DNA of 64,000 bases. It comes from Bacteroidota bacterium (lineage in GTDB: Bacteria > Bacteroidota > Ignavibacteria > UBA10030 > UBA8401). The notes beneath the pieces are model-generated. The model was not told the DNA's origin and made no database searches. It saw only the letters and a program-made list of their open reading frames with translations. Where the stretch lies: positions 208,953-272,952 of the forward strand of contig JAJYOK010000002.1 in the NCBI GenBank assembly GCA_021796215.1, given 5' to 3'. Position numbers and translations under genes: made by a program. The first letter of the stretch is position 1. Each line of letters opens with the position of its first letter. Of this stretch, positions 40,758-51,660 are shown in pieces.

Positions 40758-43409
40758 TTACCCCGCCGCCTTCAGCTTCTTGAATTCAAGAAGCCCTTCG
40801 CTTTCCAAAATCATTTCAATTGTGTCTCCTTCAGCAAATTCTCCGGCAAGAATCCGTTCGGACAGCATATTGACAACGTGCTTTTGAATAACGCGTTTCA
40901 AAGGACGAGCGCCATTGCTCGGATCATAACCCAGTTTCGCAAGCCATTCTTTTGCATCACCGGAAACAACAAGCTTCATTTCTTTCTTTGCGAGTAATTC
41001 TTCCACACGATGCAGTTGTAAATCAACGACCTGTTTGATATCGTCCTGCGTCAACGGCTTGAAGAGAATAATTTCATCAACACGGTTAAGGAATTCAGGA
41101 CGAATAGATTCTCGCAAAAGCTGCATGAGGCTTGAACGTAGATTGCCGAACAATTTTTCCCAATCGTTGTCAGTTTCTATCTCGTTCACTTTTTCTTGAA
41201 TAAGATGCGAGCCGAGGTTCGACGTCATAATGACAATCGTATTCTTGAAATTCACCGTTCGTCCTTGCGAATCGGTGAGCCTGCCGTCATCCAAAAGCTG
41301 CAGCAGCACATTGAACACTTCCGGATGGGCTTTTTCAATTTCATCCAGCAGCACCACGGAATATGGTTTCCGCCGCACCGCTTCTGTCAGTTGTCCGCCC
41401 TCTTCGTAGCCGACGTAACCCGGAGGCGCACCGATAAGACGCGATACGGAAAATTTCTCCATATATTCACTCATATCAATGCGCACAAGCGCGTTCTCGT
41501 CATTGAACAGCACATGCGCAAGCGAACGCGCCAGCTCCGTTTTCCCGACGCCGGTCGTGCCGAGAAAAATGAACGAACCGATCGGCCGCTTTTCATCCTG
41601 CAATCCGGCGCGGCTGCGGCGAATCGCATCGCTGACAGCTTTCACCGCTTCTTCCTGATTGACCATGCGTTCGTGGATTTTTTCTTCAAGATGGAGCAGT
41701 TTCGCGCGCTCGCTTTCCAGCATACGAGTCACGGGAATGCCGGTCCACTTCGAAACAATTTCCGCGATATCTTCCGCGTCAACTTCTTCCTTCAGCATTT
41801 TCCTGCCCTTCTGAACCTCGGCAAGTTTCGCCGTCGCAGATTTGATTTTTTTATCAAGCGATGCGATCACGCCGTACCGCAGTTCGGCAACTTTGCCGAG
41901 GTCGCCTTCTCGCTCGCGTTTATCCGCTTCGACGCGGGCGTTTTCAATTTCCTCTTTCATCGTGCGGATGGATTGGATCAACTCTTTTTCGTTCTGCCAA
42001 TGTGCCTTTAACTCCGAGCGCTGCTGATTCAATTCTGCAAGCTCGTGCGCAATTTGTTCAAGCCGTGTTTCGATCTGATGTTTATCCGCTTCGTCCGCGT
42101 AATCCGCTGTTAATTCACGCTTCACCGCCTCGCGCTCGATTTCAAGCTGTTTGATTTTGCGCTCAACATCGTCTAGCATTTCCGGCATTGAATCAATCTC
42201 AATCCGTAACTTCGACGCCGCTTCATCAATCAAATCAATTGCTTTATCGGGAAGGAATCTGTCAGAGATATATCGGTCGCTCAACTGCGCGGCGGCAACA
42301 ATCGCTCCGTCGGTAATGCGAACACCATGATGCACTTCGTAGCGCTCGGCAAGTCCGCGCAAAATTGAAATCGTATCTTCAACGCTCGGTTCATCAATTA
42401 AAATCGGCTGGAAGCGCCGCTCGAGCGCGGGGTCTTTTTCGATGTGTTTTCTGTATTCATCAAGCGTGGTCGCACCGATAGCGCGCAAATCACCGCGGGC
42501 AAGCGCAGGCTTCAGCATATTTGCGGCGTCAACAGCACCTTGTGCAGCGCCGGCGCCGACAAGCGTGTGAAGTTCATCTATAAAGAGAATAATTTCCCCG
42601 TTCGAATTTTCGACTTCTTTCAAAACAGCTTTCATTCGCTCTTCAAACTGGCCGCGAAAGCTTGCACCGGCAATCATCGCCGCCATGTCGAGAGCGATGA
42701 TGCGCTTCGTTTTCAAATTTTCCGGCACGTCGCCGTGAATGATGCGGTGAGCAAGTCCCTCGGCAATCGCCGTTTTTCCAACGCCCGGTTCGCCGATAAG
42801 CACCGGATTATTTTTCGTTCTTCGCGACAGTACTTGCAACACGCGTCGAATTTCCTCGTCGCGGCCGATCACCGGATCGAGCTTTCCTTTCCGCGCAAGT
42901 TCATTCAGGTCTCTGCCGAAGCGCTGCAATGCCTGATATTTGTCTTCGGGATTTTGATCGGTGACGCGCTGCGAACCGCGGATGTCTTTCAGCGCTTTCA
43001 AAACGCTATCGCGCGTTACGCCTTGGTCGAGCAGAAGTTTTGCGCCGCCATTTTGTTTTTGACTGAGAACACCGAGCAATAAGTGTTCGGTGCTCACGAA
43101 TTCATCTTTGAGATTCTCCGCTTCTTTCTGCGCTTCATCAAAAACTTTTAGCAGCAATGATGATGCATATTGCTGCTGTGCATTTTGAATCTTCGGCAGT
43201 TTCTCAATCAGCTCATTGATCTTGATTTTCACATACTCAACGTTTGCCCCAAGCTTTTGCAGCATCGGCACAACGATGCCCTGCGGATCTTGCACAAGCG
43301 CTGCCAGCACATGCTCCGGTTCAATGGCTTGATTACCATAACTCGATGCAATCTCCTGTGCATTCTGCACAGCTTCCTGAGATTTAATTGTAAATTTATT
43401 GAAGTTCAT
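40758..43409 (-). CDS. clpB: Disaggregase ClpB
   Basis: 883 residues, normal size. Two AAA+ domains: Walker [10 protein letters not shown] and GTTGVGKTE, Walker [15 protein letters not shown] and [13 protein letters not shown]-domain repeats at 1-150 ([17 protein letters not shown]...); coiled M domain around 400-540 that binds DnaK. It threads aggregated proteins through its hexamer with DnaK-DnaJ. The final residues EFKKLKAAG are slightly longer than usual. It lies 100 bp downstream of dnaK with a strong terminator between, so it may be made by read-through or a promoter I cannot see. Confidence 0.97.
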   Translation of the reverse strand: MNFNKFTIKSQEAVQNAQEIASSYGNQAIEPEHVLAALVQDPQGIVVPMLQKLGANVEYVKIKINELIEKLPKIQNAQQQYASSLLLKVFDEAQKEAENLKDEFVSTEHLLLGVLSQKQNGGAKLLLDQGVTRDSVLKALKDIRGSQRVTDQNPEDKYQALQRFGRDLNELARKGKLDPVIGRDEEIRRVLQVLSRRTKNNPVLIGEPGVGKTAIAEGLAHRIIHGDVPENLKTKRIIALDMAAMIAGASFRGQFEERMKAVLKEVENSNGEIILFIDELHTLVGAGAAQGAVDAANMLKPALARGDLRAIGATTLDEYRKHIEKDPALERRFQPILIDEPSVEDTISILRGLAERYEVHHGVRITDGAIVAAAQLSDRYISDRFLPDKAIDLIDEAASKLRIEIDSMPEMLDDVERKIKQLEIEREAVKRELTADYADEADKHQIETRLEQIAHELAELNQQRSELKAHWQNEKELIQSIRTMKEEIENARVEADKREREGDLGKVAELRYGVIASLDKKIKSATAKLAEVQKGRKMLKEEVDAEDIAEIVSKWTGIPVTRMLESERAKLLHLEEKIHERMVNQEEAVKAVSDAIRRSRAGLQDEKRPIGSFIFLGTTGVGKTELARSLAHVLFNDENALVRIDMSEYMEKFSVSRLIGAPPGYVGYEEGGQLTEAVRRKPYSVVLLDEIEKAHPEVFNVLLQLLDDGRLTDSQGRTVNFKNTIVIMTSNLGSHLIQEKVNEIETDNDWEKLFGNLRSSLMQLLRESIRPEFLNRVDEIILFKPLTQDDIKQVVDLQLHRVEELLAKKEMKLVVSGDAKEWLAKLGYDPSNGARPLKRVIQKHVVNMLSERILAGEFAEGDTIEMILESEGLLEFKKLKAAG

Positions 43410-43434
43410 AATATTATTTTCTCCATTTCACACA

Positions 43435-43461
43435 AAAGGCGAGGTTGATTGCCTCGCCTTT
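43435..43461 (-). terminator. Terminator between dnaK and clpB
   Basis: Ten perfect base pairs (AAAGGCGAGG at 43435-43444 with CCTCGCCTTT at 43452-43461), 7-nt loop, followed by TTTTGTG on the minus strand. It ends only 25 bp before the clpB ATG. Confidence 0.85.
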
Positions 43462-43508
43462 CGATTCCACTGTTATTCTGTTTCCTTTCCGCTTATAGCA
43501 TGGCAAGT

Positions 43509-45437
43509 TTACTTATCATCCATCACTTCAAAGTCGGCGTTTTCAACTTTCTTATCATCTTTCTTTTCAGATGATTTCGCGTTCGGCTCGGCACCAGGTT
43601 GCGCGCCCCCTTGAGGCTGCGGTCCCGCTTGCTTTGCCGCTTCGTACATTTTCGTCGAAGCTTCGTTCCAAATGGAATTCAGCGCATCCATCTTCGTTTT
43701 GATATCGGCAATGTTGTTTGCTTTGATCGCTTCTTCAAGCGCAGTCGTTGCCGATTCAAGCTTTGACTTCGTATCGGCATCCATTTTCTCGCCCAAATCT
43801 TTGATCTGCTTCCGCGTAGAAAAAACAAGATTGTCGGCTTGGTTTCTCACTTCAATCTCTTCTTTTTTCTTCGCATCTTCAGAAGCATGAGATTGAGCTT
43901 CCTTCTTCATCTTTTCCACTTCTTCTTTGCTCAAGCCTGACGAAGATGTGATCCGGATACTTTGCTCTTTGTTTGTTGCTTTATCCTTTGCCATCACGTG
44001 AAGCAAGCCGTTTGCATCAATATCGAACGTTACTTCAACCTGAGGCACGCCGCGCGGTGCCGGCGGAATTCCATCAAGATGGAACTTGCCGAGCGTGCGG
44101 TTGTCAATCGCCATCGGGCGCTCACCCTGCAGCACATTAATTTCAACCGATGTCTGGCTGTCTGCCGCCGTGCTGAAGATTTCACTCTTGCGCGTCGGGA
44201 TTGTTGTGTTGGCATCAATAAGTTTTGTCATCACACCGCCAAGCGTTTCAATTCCGAGCGACAACGGAGTGACATCGAGCAAAAGAACGTCGGTCACATC
44301 GCCGGCAAGAACGCCTCCTTGAATTGCCGCACCAACTGCAACAACTTCGTCAGGATTAACACCCTTGTGCCCTTCTTTCCCGAAAATTTCTTTCACTAAC
44401 TGCTGCACGCGCGGCACACGCGTCATACCGCCGACGAGAATGACTTCGTCAATTTGGCTCGGCTGCATTCCGGCATCTTTCAACGCTTTCTCAACCGGAG
44501 GCACGCACCGCTGAATGAGATCGTCAACAAGCTGTTCAAATTTCGCACGCGTCAAATTCAGATTAAGATGTTTCGGACCTTCTGCTGTCGCCGTGATGAA
44601 TGGCAAATTGATTTCCGTTTGATTCAACGTTGATAATTCCATTTTTGCTTTTTCAGCAGCTTCACGCAAACGCTGAAGCGCCATCGGATCTTTCCGTAAA
44701 TCAATGCTGTCGGTTTTCTTAAACTCATCGGCAATGTAATCAACAAGGCGCTGATCGAAATTATCACCGCCGAGGTGTGTGTCGCCGTTTGTTGATTTCA
44801 CTTCAAATACGCCGTCACCAAGTTCGAGAACTGAAATATCGAATGTTCCGCCTCCAAGATCGAAGACCGCGACTTTTGAATCTTTGTGTTTCTTATCCAA
44901 ACCGTACGCAAGTGCCGCCGCGGTTGGCTCATTGATAATGCGGCGAACATTCAATCCGGCAATTTCGCCGGCTTCTTTCGTCGCCTGACGCTGCGCATCA
45001 TTGAAGTATGCCGGGACGGTAATCACCGCTTCAGTCACTTTCTGTCCGAGATAATCTTCCGCAGTTTGTTTCATCTTCTGAAGAATCATCGCCGAAATTT
45101 CCGGCGGCGAATAAATGCGGTCGCTGATTTCAACACGCGCTGTGTTGTTGTCGCCGGTAACAACTTTGTACGGAACGAGTCTCATTTCTTCGTTCACTTC
45201 ATTCATGAATCGTCCCATAAAACGCTTGATAGAGTACACCGTGTTTTGAGAGTTCGTCACCGCCTGACGTTTTGCAGGCTGGCCGACAAGCCGCTCACCG
45301 TTCTTTGCAAAACCAACCACTGAGGGCGTTGTGCGCATTCCTTCCGCGTTCGCAATTACAACCGGCTCATTGCCTTCCATGACGGCAACGACCGAATTCG
45401 TAGTGCCGAGGTCTATTCCGATAATTTTTCCAGCCAT
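43509..45437 (-). CDS. dnaK: Hsp70 chaperone DnaK
   Basis: 642 residues from ATG 45435-45437, chosen for AAGGAG upstream and the family start [15 protein letters not shown]. ATPase domain to about 385 ([42 protein letters not shown]), linker [15 protein letters not shown], substrate domain, then a Gly/Pro/Gln-rich tail ending [11 protein letters not shown], close to the usual EEVKDDK end. No grpE or dnaJ is adjacent, and no CIRCE element is visible in the 330 bp upstream, so control may differ from HrcA-type regulation. Confidence 0.97.
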   Translation of the reverse strand: MAGKIIGIDLGTTNSVVAVMEGNEPVVIANAEGMRTTPSVVGFAKNGERLVGQPAKRQAVTNSQNTVYSIKRFMGRFMNEVNEEMRLVPYKVVTGDNNTARVEISDRIYSPPEISAMILQKMKQTAEDYLGQKVTEAVITVPAYFNDAQRQATKEAGEIAGLNVRRIINEPTAAALAYGLDKKHKDSKVAVFDLGGGTFDISVLELGDGVFEVKSTNGDTHLGGDNFDQRLVDYIADEFKKTDSIDLRKDPMALQRLREAAEKAKMELSTLNQTEINLPFITATAEGPKHLNLNLTRAKFEQLVDDLIQRCVPPVEKALKDAGMQPSQIDEVILVGGMTRVPRVQQLVKEIFGKEGHKGVNPDEVVAVGAAIQGGVLAGDVTDVLLLDVTPLSLGIETLGGVMTKLIDANTTIPTRKSEIFSTAADSQTSVEINVLQGERPMAIDNRTLGKFHLDGIPPAPRGVPQVEVTFDIDANGLLHVMAKDKATNKEQSIRITSSSGLSKEEVEKMKKEAQSHASEDAKKKEEIEVRNQADNLVFSTRKQIKDLGEKMDADTKSKLESATTALEEAIKANNIADIKTKMDALNSIWNEASTKMYEAAKQAGPQPQGGAQPGAEPNAKSSEKKDDKKVENADFEVMDDK

Positions 45438-45682
45438 AATGAATTTCTCCTTTAGTTCGAATGTTAGGATTCCCAGTTGAAATCCTTTTTTGATGTAGAT
45501 TTTCTTTCTATAAAAGGACTCAACCATCGTGCCAGAAGATACCTGCGTAAATAGTGAAATTTCAACAACTTTTTGATGCTGTTTTCAATTCTCTTGGACA
45601 ATATGTCAGACAAACAGTCATATCTGGTGAAAAAATACAAATGGTGTCAAATTGCCGCATATAAGAAACTTCAGAAAGATTG
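45438..45682. other. Divergent regulatory region between dnaK and birA
   Basis: It must contain the dnaK promoter, but I cannot settle on one: a TTGACA on the minus strand has no good -10 at 16-18 nt. No CIRCE palindrome, no small gene. Confidence 0.5.
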
Positions 45683-45712
45683 TTGACATTACGCTTTGGT
45701 TTTGATTACTTT
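45683..45712 (+). promoter_or_regulatory. Promoter of birA
   Basis: TTGACA (45683-45688), 18 nt, TACTTT (45707-45712). Consensus -35 with a weak -10; expected start near 45719. Confidence 0.4.
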
Positions 45713-45770
45713 ATTCGGCTGATTTTTATTTGAAAGGAAAATTTTCAGTGAATTCTGCGGCTGAACAACT

Positions 45771-46550
45771 ATGATAACAGAAAGCGACTTACGTTCCGGT
45801 TTGCACACACAAAATTTCGGGCAAACTGTGTACACATTCGAAGTGATTGACTCGACCAATCTTTTTGCAAAATCGCTTTCTGCAAAAGAAGCGCCGCACG
45901 GCACACTCATCATTGCAGAAGAGCAAACTGCCGGCAAAGGAAGATTGGGGCGGCGCTGGCAGTCGGAAAAAGGAGCGAACCTTCTCTTCTCTCTTATTCT
46001 GCAGCCTAAATTTCATTTTGAGAAAACAAAATTGCTGCCGTTTGCCGCAGGACTCGCGGTTGCCGATGCGATTGAACGTTACACCGGATTGAAAACAGAA
46101 TGTAAATGGCCCAACGATGTTTTAATTGAAAAGAAAAAAGTCGCCGGCATTTTGATGGAAACAGCAATGCAAGAGATGGTCACGAAAGAAATTATTTTGG
46201 GCATCGGCGTAAATGTTAATCAGCAAGATTTTCCGCCGGAGCTTGCAACAACGGCAACATCCCTTCTTCTTCAAGCCGGAAAAACGATTGACAGAACGAC
46301 ACTGCTTCAGGTTTTGCTTGAAGAACTCGAACATCGGTACGATCAGCTCGCACAATTTCCGTCGTCATTGATAATTGAGGACTGGAAGAGACGCGCGGCA
46401 ATGATGAATTCAACTGTGTTTCTGCTGGAAGGTTCAATACAAAAAGCCGTAACTGCGCTTGATGTTACGCCGGAAGGCGCACTTGTCATCCGTGCGGCAG
46501 ATGGAACTCGCCGCGAATTATACGCAGGCGACGTTTCACTTCGCTTTTAA
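45771..46550 (+). CDS. birA: Biotin-protein ligase
   Basis: 259 residues. It attaches biotin to the lysine of carboxylase carrier domains through biotinoyl-AMP. Biotin-loop motif GKGRLGRRWQSEKGANLLFSLIL at about 54-76 and KWPNDVLIEKKKVAGIL with the catalytic Lys; C-terminal SH3-like domain (ALDVTPEGALVIRAADGTRRELYAGDVSLRF). There is no N-terminal helix-turn-helix, so it is not a repressor. It precedes coaX by 73 bp; both serve cofactor supply. Confidence 0.94.
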   Translation: MITESDLRSGLHTQNFGQTVYTFEVIDSTNLFAKSLSAKEAPHGTLIIAEEQTAGKGRLGRRWQSEKGANLLFSLILQPKFHFEKTKLLPFAAGLAVADAIERYTGLKTECKWPNDVLIEKKKVAGILMETAMQEMVTKEIILGIGVNVNQQDFPPELATTATSLLLQAGKTIDRTTLLQVLLEELEHRYDQLAQFPSSLIIEDWKRRAAMMNSTVFLLEGSIQKAVTALDVTPEGALVIRAADGTRRELYAGDVSLRF

Positions 46551-46623
46551 ATGTAAAACAAGAAGAACAAGATGACCTCCACTTTAAAGGCGGAAACCAT
46601 CTTAAACGAAAGGACACTTCAAC

Positions 46624-47409
46624 ATGATGCTCGCAGTTGATATTGGCAACACACACACTGTCTTTGGCATTTACGACGGGAAAAAATTACTCGGCAATTG
46701 GCGCGTCACGAGCTTTGTCACGCGGACCGAAGATGAGTTCGGCGCGCTGGTGAAAACATTCTGCGAGCAGGCGGGAACATCGCATAAAAAAATCCGTTCC
46801 ATCGGAATTTCTTCCGTTGTTCCCAATCTCACCGGCGTAATGGAATTGATGGCGAAAAAATACTTCGACACCGAGCCGGTAATCATCTCTTCCACGCTGC
46901 CGCTCGGAATTACGGTTCGGTACGACGATCCATTGTCGGTTGGGGCAGATCGCTTGTGCAACGCGGTTGCGGGTCTCGCAAAATACAAGGGACCGCTTGT
47001 GATTGTGGATTTCGGGACGGCGACAACATTCGATGTTGTGTCTGCTGAAGGAGAATACATCGGCGGAAGCATTGCGCCGGGAATTGAAACATCAGCAAAT
47101 GAGCTGCATCACCGCGCGGCAAAACTTCCAAAAATTGATCTCCATTTTCCAAAAAAAACAATCGGAACAAATACCGTCGAAAGCATGCAGTCGGGAATTC
47201 TGTTCAGTGCGGTAGATGCAATGGAAGCGATGATCCGCAGAATCTCAAAAGAGCTTGATGACTATCCTACCGTCGTTGCTACCGGCGGCTTTTCCGAATT
47301 GATGAAAAAGCACTCAAAAATCATCAATCATCACGAGCCGACACTTGTTCTGGAAGGAATCCGGTTGATTGTGGAGCGTGTGCAAAAGAGAAAAACGAAT
47401 CGCAAATGA
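46624..47409 (+). CDS. coaX: Type III pantothenate kinase
   Basis: 261 residues. It phosphorylates pantothenate in the first step of CoA synthesis; the type III enzyme is insensitive to CoA feedback and needs a monovalent cation. Phosphate loop MLAVDIGNTHTVFGIY, second Asp in VIVDFGTATTFDVV, and PGIETSANELHHRAAKLPKI typical of CoaX. AAAGGA lies upstream of ATG-ATG; the second ATG is equally possible. Its stop overlaps the next ATG by 4 bp (ATGA), so the symporter is translationally coupled. Confidence 0.95.
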   Translation: MMLAVDIGNTHTVFGIYDGKKLLGNWRVTSFVTRTEDEFGALVKTFCEQAGTSHKKIRSIGISSVVPNLTGVMELMAKKYFDTEPVIISSTLPLGITVRYDDPLSVGADRLCNAVAGLAKYKGPLVIVDFGTATTFDVVSAEGEYIGGSIAPGIETSANELHHRAAKLPKIDLHFPKKTIGTNTVESMQSGILFSAVDAMEAMIRRISKELDDYPTVVATGGFSELMKKHSKIINHHEPTLVLEGIRLIVERVQKRKTNRK

Positions 47410-48320
47410 TCGAACGCATTATTGTCCGGCCATTTGTCTTGTGGGTGCTTCTGTTTTTTATTTCTGCACTTCTTCTCCCTCAGGGATTTACATGGTTCCG
47501 TAATTTCATTACACCGGGATTGGGAGTTATTATGCTCGGTATGGGAATGACGCTGACAATAGAAGATTTTGCGCGCGTGTTCAAACGTTTACATGCGGTT
47601 GCGATCGGCGTGAGTGCGCAGTTTTTGATCATGCCGCTCGCCGCCCTCTTACTTACGCGCGTTTTCAAATTTGATGCGGCAATCAGCGCGGGCATTATCA
47701 TTGTTGGCTCGTGTCCGGGGGGTACCGCATCGAATGTCATCGCATATCTTGCCGAAGCGGATGTCGCACTTTCCGTAACATTAACATCTGCAACAACACT
47801 TCTCGCAGTCTTTCTCACACCGGCATTTATCTGGCTTCTCGCCGGAACATATGTTCATGTTGATGCGCTTGGTTTGTTCATCACCATCGTGGAAGTAATT
47901 GCCGGGCCGGTCTTGCTTGGAATTTTTCTAAACCGTTATGCGAATGTTGTGACGAAAAGGATCGTTCCCTATTTCCCTGCGGTTTCTGTCATTATGATTG
48001 TGCTCATCGTCGCCTGCATTGTCGGACTCAACCGGACGCTCATCATCGAATCGGGCGCTCTGGTGATTCTCGCCGTTGCGCTTCACAATCTTTTCGGATA
48101 CACATTCGGATACTGGCTTGCACGCGGGTTTCACCTTACAGAAAAAGAATGCCGCACCGTCGCTATTGAAGTGGGAATGCAAAATTCTGGGCTTGGCGTT
48201 GCCCTTGCGGTGAAACATTTTTCACAAGCGGCAGTTGCATTGCCTTCGGCAATCTTCAGCGTGTGGCACAATATCAGCGGACCGGTATTGGCGGGATGGT
48301 GGAGGAGAAAAAAGAATTAG
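47406..48320 (+). CDS. Bile acid:sodium symporter-family transporter (PanS-like)
   Basis: 304 residues, about ten helices. GIIIVGSCPGGTASNVIAYLAEADVALSVTLTSATTLLAVFLTP is the conserved crossover region of the BASS/NTCP family, with the Na+ site Gly/Asn, and EVGMQNSGLGVALA near the end. The overlap with coaX suggests transport of pantothenate or a CoA precursor (ketopantoate), the substrate of Salmonella PanS, which is in the same family. That assignment is inference from context. Confidence 0.88.
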   Translation: MIERIIVRPFVLWVLLFFISALLLPQGFTWFRNFITPGLGVIMLGMGMTLTIEDFARVFKRLHAVAIGVSAQFLIMPLAALLLTRVFKFDAAISAGIIIVGSCPGGTASNVIAYLAEADVALSVTLTSATTLLAVFLTPAFIWLLAGTYVHVDALGLFITIVEVIAGPVLLGIFLNRYANVVTKRIVPYFPAVSVIMIVLIVACIVGLNRTLIIESGALVILAVALHNLFGYTFGYWLARGFHLTEKECRTVAIEVGMQNSGLGVALAVKHFSQAAVALPSAIFSVWHNISGPVLAGWWRRKKN

Positions 48321-48334
48321 CCCCAGCTAATTAT

Positions 48335-49828
48335 TCATTTCACCCCAAACATCGCAACCGAGTACTGCGCAAACTCTACAAGCGGACCGAAATATAATCC
48401 GAGCGCGAGTGTCGGCACAACGAGCACAAGCAGCAAAAATGTATGTGCGAAATGAAATGTAAGCGGCGCCTGCTCTCCTTCTGCATCGCGTAAAAACATA
48501 TTTCGGAAAATCCGAACGTAGTAGTACAGCGAGATCACGCTGTTAATCACTCCGATAATCGCCAGCCAAATCAATTTGGCATTGATGAGCGCCGCAAAAA
48601 TATAGAGCTTGCCGACAAATCCTGCCGTCGGCGGAAGTCCGGTAAGTGAAATGAGAAAAATTGCCATCGAAACAGAAAGCAGCGGTGCACGCGAACCGAG
48701 GCCTTTGTATGTTTCAATATCTTCGCTGCCGGTTTTGTTCGCCACAAGCATCACAACATAAAATGCGCCGAGATTCATAAAGAGATACATCACAAAATAA
48801 ATCATTGTTGCGGCGAAGCCATCGTTGCCGAGTACGACCAAACCGAGAAGCATATAGCCAGCATGCGCGATACTTGAATATGCGAGCAGGCGTTTCACAT
48901 TATCCTGCCAGATTGCAACAAGATTTCCGAGCGTCATCGTGATGACGGAAAGAATGATAAGGATATCGGTCCACACGACACCGTGGATCGTCGCCCACAT
49001 TCCCGCCGGCAGAGAAATCACTGACGAATCAATGAACACGACTTTCGAGAAGCGCATCAACATAGCAAAGCCCGCCGCTTTCGATGCAACGGAAAGGAAT
49101 GCCGTAATGCTTACCGGCGCGCCTTCGTACACATCGGGTGTCCAGAAATGAAACGGCACAGCAGAAATCTTGTAACCGAATCCGGCAACTATCAAAGTAC
49201 CGGCGATGAGCAGCGTAATAGTATTTGTTCCGCCTTGCGCAAGCACAGAATTGACTGAATAAATATCAAGCACTCCCGTCAGACCGTACACTATCGAAAT
49301 TCCATACAGCATCAGCCCGGAGGAGAGAGCGCCGTAGATAACATACTTCAGCGATGCTTCAGCGGAATCGCGTGCTTCCTTTGTAATGCCGGCGAGCAAA
49401 TAGGAACTGATACTTGTCAATTCGAGCGACAAATACATCATCAGCAAATTGCTTGCGCCAACCATGAAGAACATGCCGATCGCCATTGCAACAAGCAGCG
49501 AATAATATTCACCTATTCGGCGCTTGTTGTTATTGACTTCGTTCGAGAAGAGAGAAAAGAAGACGATGATCAATGCGCTGAGAAGAATCAGGAATTTGAA
49601 GAATACTGCAAACGGATCCACCGCCAGCATGCGCGAGAAGACCGACGTGCTTTCGCCAATTTGCTGAAACACATACACTGCTGTCACAAGTATTCCTGCA
49701 ATCACTACGCCCGCCGTGATTTCCTTCTTCTTGAAAATCAAATCGGCAAGAATTGCACACAGAAATGTTCCGGTGAGCGCCGCTTCCGGTTTGATGTACT
49801 GTAAACTTTGAATTATTGATTGAAGCAT
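48335..49828 (-). CDS. nuoN: Complex I subunit NuoN
   Basis: 497 residues, 14 helices, antiporter-like membrane arm subunit. Conserved proton-path residues are visible: Glu in the helix-5 stretch MYLSLELTSISSYLLAG, Lys in EASLKYVIYGALSSG, and Lys in the region VKRLLAYSSIAHAGYML. It is the last gene of the eleven-gene operon and converges with the BASS transporter 14 bp away. No ribosome site is evident. Confidence 0.95.
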   Translation of the reverse strand: MLQSIIQSLQYIKPEAALTGTFLCAILADLIFKKKEITAGVVIAGILVTAVYVFQQIGESTSVFSRMLAVDPFAVFFKFLILLSALIIVFFSLFSNEVNNNKRRIGEYYSLLVAMAIGMFFMVGASNLLMMYLSLELTSISSYLLAGITKEARDSAEASLKYVIYGALSSGLMLYGISIVYGLTGVLDIYSVNSVLAQGGTNTITLLIAGTLIVAGFGYKISAVPFHFWTPDVYEGAPVSITAFLSVASKAAGFAMLMRFSKVVFIDSSVISLPAGMWATIHGVVWTDILIILSVITMTLGNLVAIWQDNVKRLLAYSSIAHAGYMLLGLVVLGNDGFAATMIYFVMYLFMNLGAFYVVMLVANKTGSEDIETYKGLGSRAPLLSVSMAIFLISLTGLPPTAGFVGKLYIFAALINAKLIWLAIIGVINSVISLYYYVRIFRNMFLRDAEGEQAPLTFHFAHTFLLLVLVVPTLALGLYFGPLVEFAQYSVAMFGVK

Positions 49829-49976
49829 AGCATTCGTTATTGAGTTATGTTACACAAAAACAAACATCTGGATTGTTGGATTATTGTATTGGTGAAAAAA
49901 TCAAGCGATTCGCTTTTCCAATTATCCATTTATCCACTAATCCAATTCTCCGATGCAAAAGATTCCTAAGCGTTGT

Positions 49977-51581
49977 CTATTTTCCCATCAATGCCATCGC
50001 GCCGCCGTTTTTCACAACGTCAACGAGGTAGTTGGCGGAAGCATTCATTATGTTCAATATCGGTGCCGGATAAATACCAAGGAAAATGACAATGACGGCA
50101 AGCGGAACTAACGCAACAAGCTCGCGGCCGTTAATGTCGGGAAGATTTTTCCATCGTTCAGGAAGCGTTCCGAGAAATACACGCTGCAATGTCCACAACA
50201 TATACGCCGCCGTCAGCACAATGCCGACTGATGAAGCAATGGTGAGCCAGCGGTAGGTTTGGAAAGCGCCAAGGAATGAAAATGCTTCAGAAATAAATCC
50301 GCTCAAGCCCGGCAATCCGAGCGCGGCGAAAAATGCAATCACCATCACGGCGGAATATTTCGGCATTTGATTCATCAACCCGCCGAAATCATCAAGTCCG
50401 CGTGTATGCGCACGGTCGTAGATTACGCCGACGATCAAGAAGAGCATTGCGGTAATTGTTCCGTGATTGAACATTTGGAAAACCGCGCCCATCATTCCCT
50501 GCGTGTTGAATGCCGCGAGTCCGAGAATGACGATGCCCATGTGACTGACAGACGAATACGCGATAAGCTTTTTGAAATCTTTTTGCGCCATCGCACACAG
50601 CGCGCCGTACACAATATTGATAAAGCCAAGGAATGCGAGCGGATAGGCGTAATTCAATGCGGCGTCGGGAAAAATCGGAAATGCGATGCGCATCAAACCA
50701 TACGTTCCCATTTTCAGCAACACGCCGGCAAGTATCACGCTGATTGCCGTTGGTGCTTCAACGTGCGCATCGGGAAGCCATGTATGGAACGGAAAGATCG
50801 GAACTTTGATCGCAAACCCGATGAACAACGCGACATACGCAACATAACGCCAATAAGTATGAAGTCCGGCAAGAATCGAACCTGCGTCGAAATTTGCCGG
50901 GTTCATCATCGCAAGCATGTTGAACGTATGAATTTTTTCTCCGGTTGCGGGGTCAACAACCGACACGCTGAAATACAGCGCCAGCATTGCCAGCAGCATC
51001 AGTACCGAGCCGAGCAATGTGTAGAGGAAAAACTTGATCGCCGCATATTCGCGCCGCGGCCCGCCCCACACACCGATAAGAAAATACATCGGCAGCAGCA
51101 TAATTTCCCAGAAGACATAAAAGAGGAAAAAATCGAGCGAGACGAACACGCCCATCATTCCCGTATCGAGGAGAAGAAGAAGCGCAAAATAGCCTTTCAC
51201 CGATTTTTCGATTTTCCACGAAGCAATGACCGCAACAAATGAAATCAGTGCCGTCAACAGCACCATCGGCGTGCTGATGCCGTCAACGCCGAGAAAGTAA
51301 TCAATGTGAATGCGCCCGAACCACGAGATGCTCTTGATATCAATCCATGTTCCGAGTTCTTTGAACTGCATACCGTCCATCGTGTTGATGCCGGCAAGAT
51401 TGCGGTTGAACGCGGCAAAGATGAATCCCGCAAGCAACACTTGCAGAATAGTGAACGCCAGCGACGCCCATCGCATTGCGTTCTTTTTTTCTTTCGGAAG
51501 AGCAAGAACGACCACCATCCCGACAATGGGAAGAAATGTGATCCACGTGAGAACACCGACTCCGAGAAAATGATAGTCCAT
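49977..51581 (-). CDS. nuoM: Complex I subunit NuoM
   Basis: 534 residues from ATG 51579-51581 with AAGGATC upstream; a TTG at 51620 would add 13 residues that do not belong to the family. Antiporter-like subunit with 14 helices: FYVFWEIMLLPMYFLIGVWGG (conserved Glu), IPIFPFHTWLPDAHVEAPTAISVILAGVLLKMG in part, FKKLIAYSSVSHMG (Lys). A 149-bp spacer separates it from nuoN. Confidence 0.95.
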   Translation of the reverse strand: MDYHFLGVGVLTWITFLPIVGMVVVLALPKEKKNAMRWASLAFTILQVLLAGFIFAAFNRNLAGINTMDGMQFKELGTWIDIKSISWFGRIHIDYFLGVDGISTPMVLLTALISFVAVIASWKIEKSVKGYFALLLLLDTGMMGVFVSLDFFLFYVFWEIMLLPMYFLIGVWGGPRREYAAIKFFLYTLLGSVLMLLAMLALYFSVSVVDPATGEKIHTFNMLAMMNPANFDAGSILAGLHTYWRYVAYVALFIGFAIKVPIFPFHTWLPDAHVEAPTAISVILAGVLLKMGTYGLMRIAFPIFPDAALNYAYPLAFLGFINIVYGALCAMAQKDFKKLIAYSSVSHMGIVILGLAAFNTQGMMGAVFQMFNHGTITAMLFLIVGVIYDRAHTRGLDDFGGLMNQMPKYSAVMVIAFFAALGLPGLSGFISEAFSFLGAFQTYRWLTIASSVGIVLTAAYMLWTLQRVFLGTLPERWKNLPDINGRELVALVPLAVIVIFLGIYPAPILNIMNASANYLVDVVKNGGAMALMGK

Positions 51582-51627
51582 ACGAAAATGATCCTTAGTA
51601 GTGAAAAAATTTCCGCTCAAGACGGAT

Positions 51628-51640
51628 GAGCCATAGGCTC
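51628..51640. repeat. GCC-ATA-GGC hairpin in the nuoL-nuoM spacer
   Basis: GAGCC-ATA-GGCTC, flanked by GAT and AATC that extend the symmetry imperfectly. It has the same core design (GCC, three bases, GGC) as the palindromes inside kgd, nuoI and nuoL. Confidence 0.45.
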
Positions 51641-51660
51641 AAATCCCGCCTTTCATCCAA

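Noticed and set aside
43410..45770. CIRCE element controlling dnaK or clpB
   Set aside because: The TTAGCACTC-N9-GAGTGCTAA palindrome is not present upstream of either gene.
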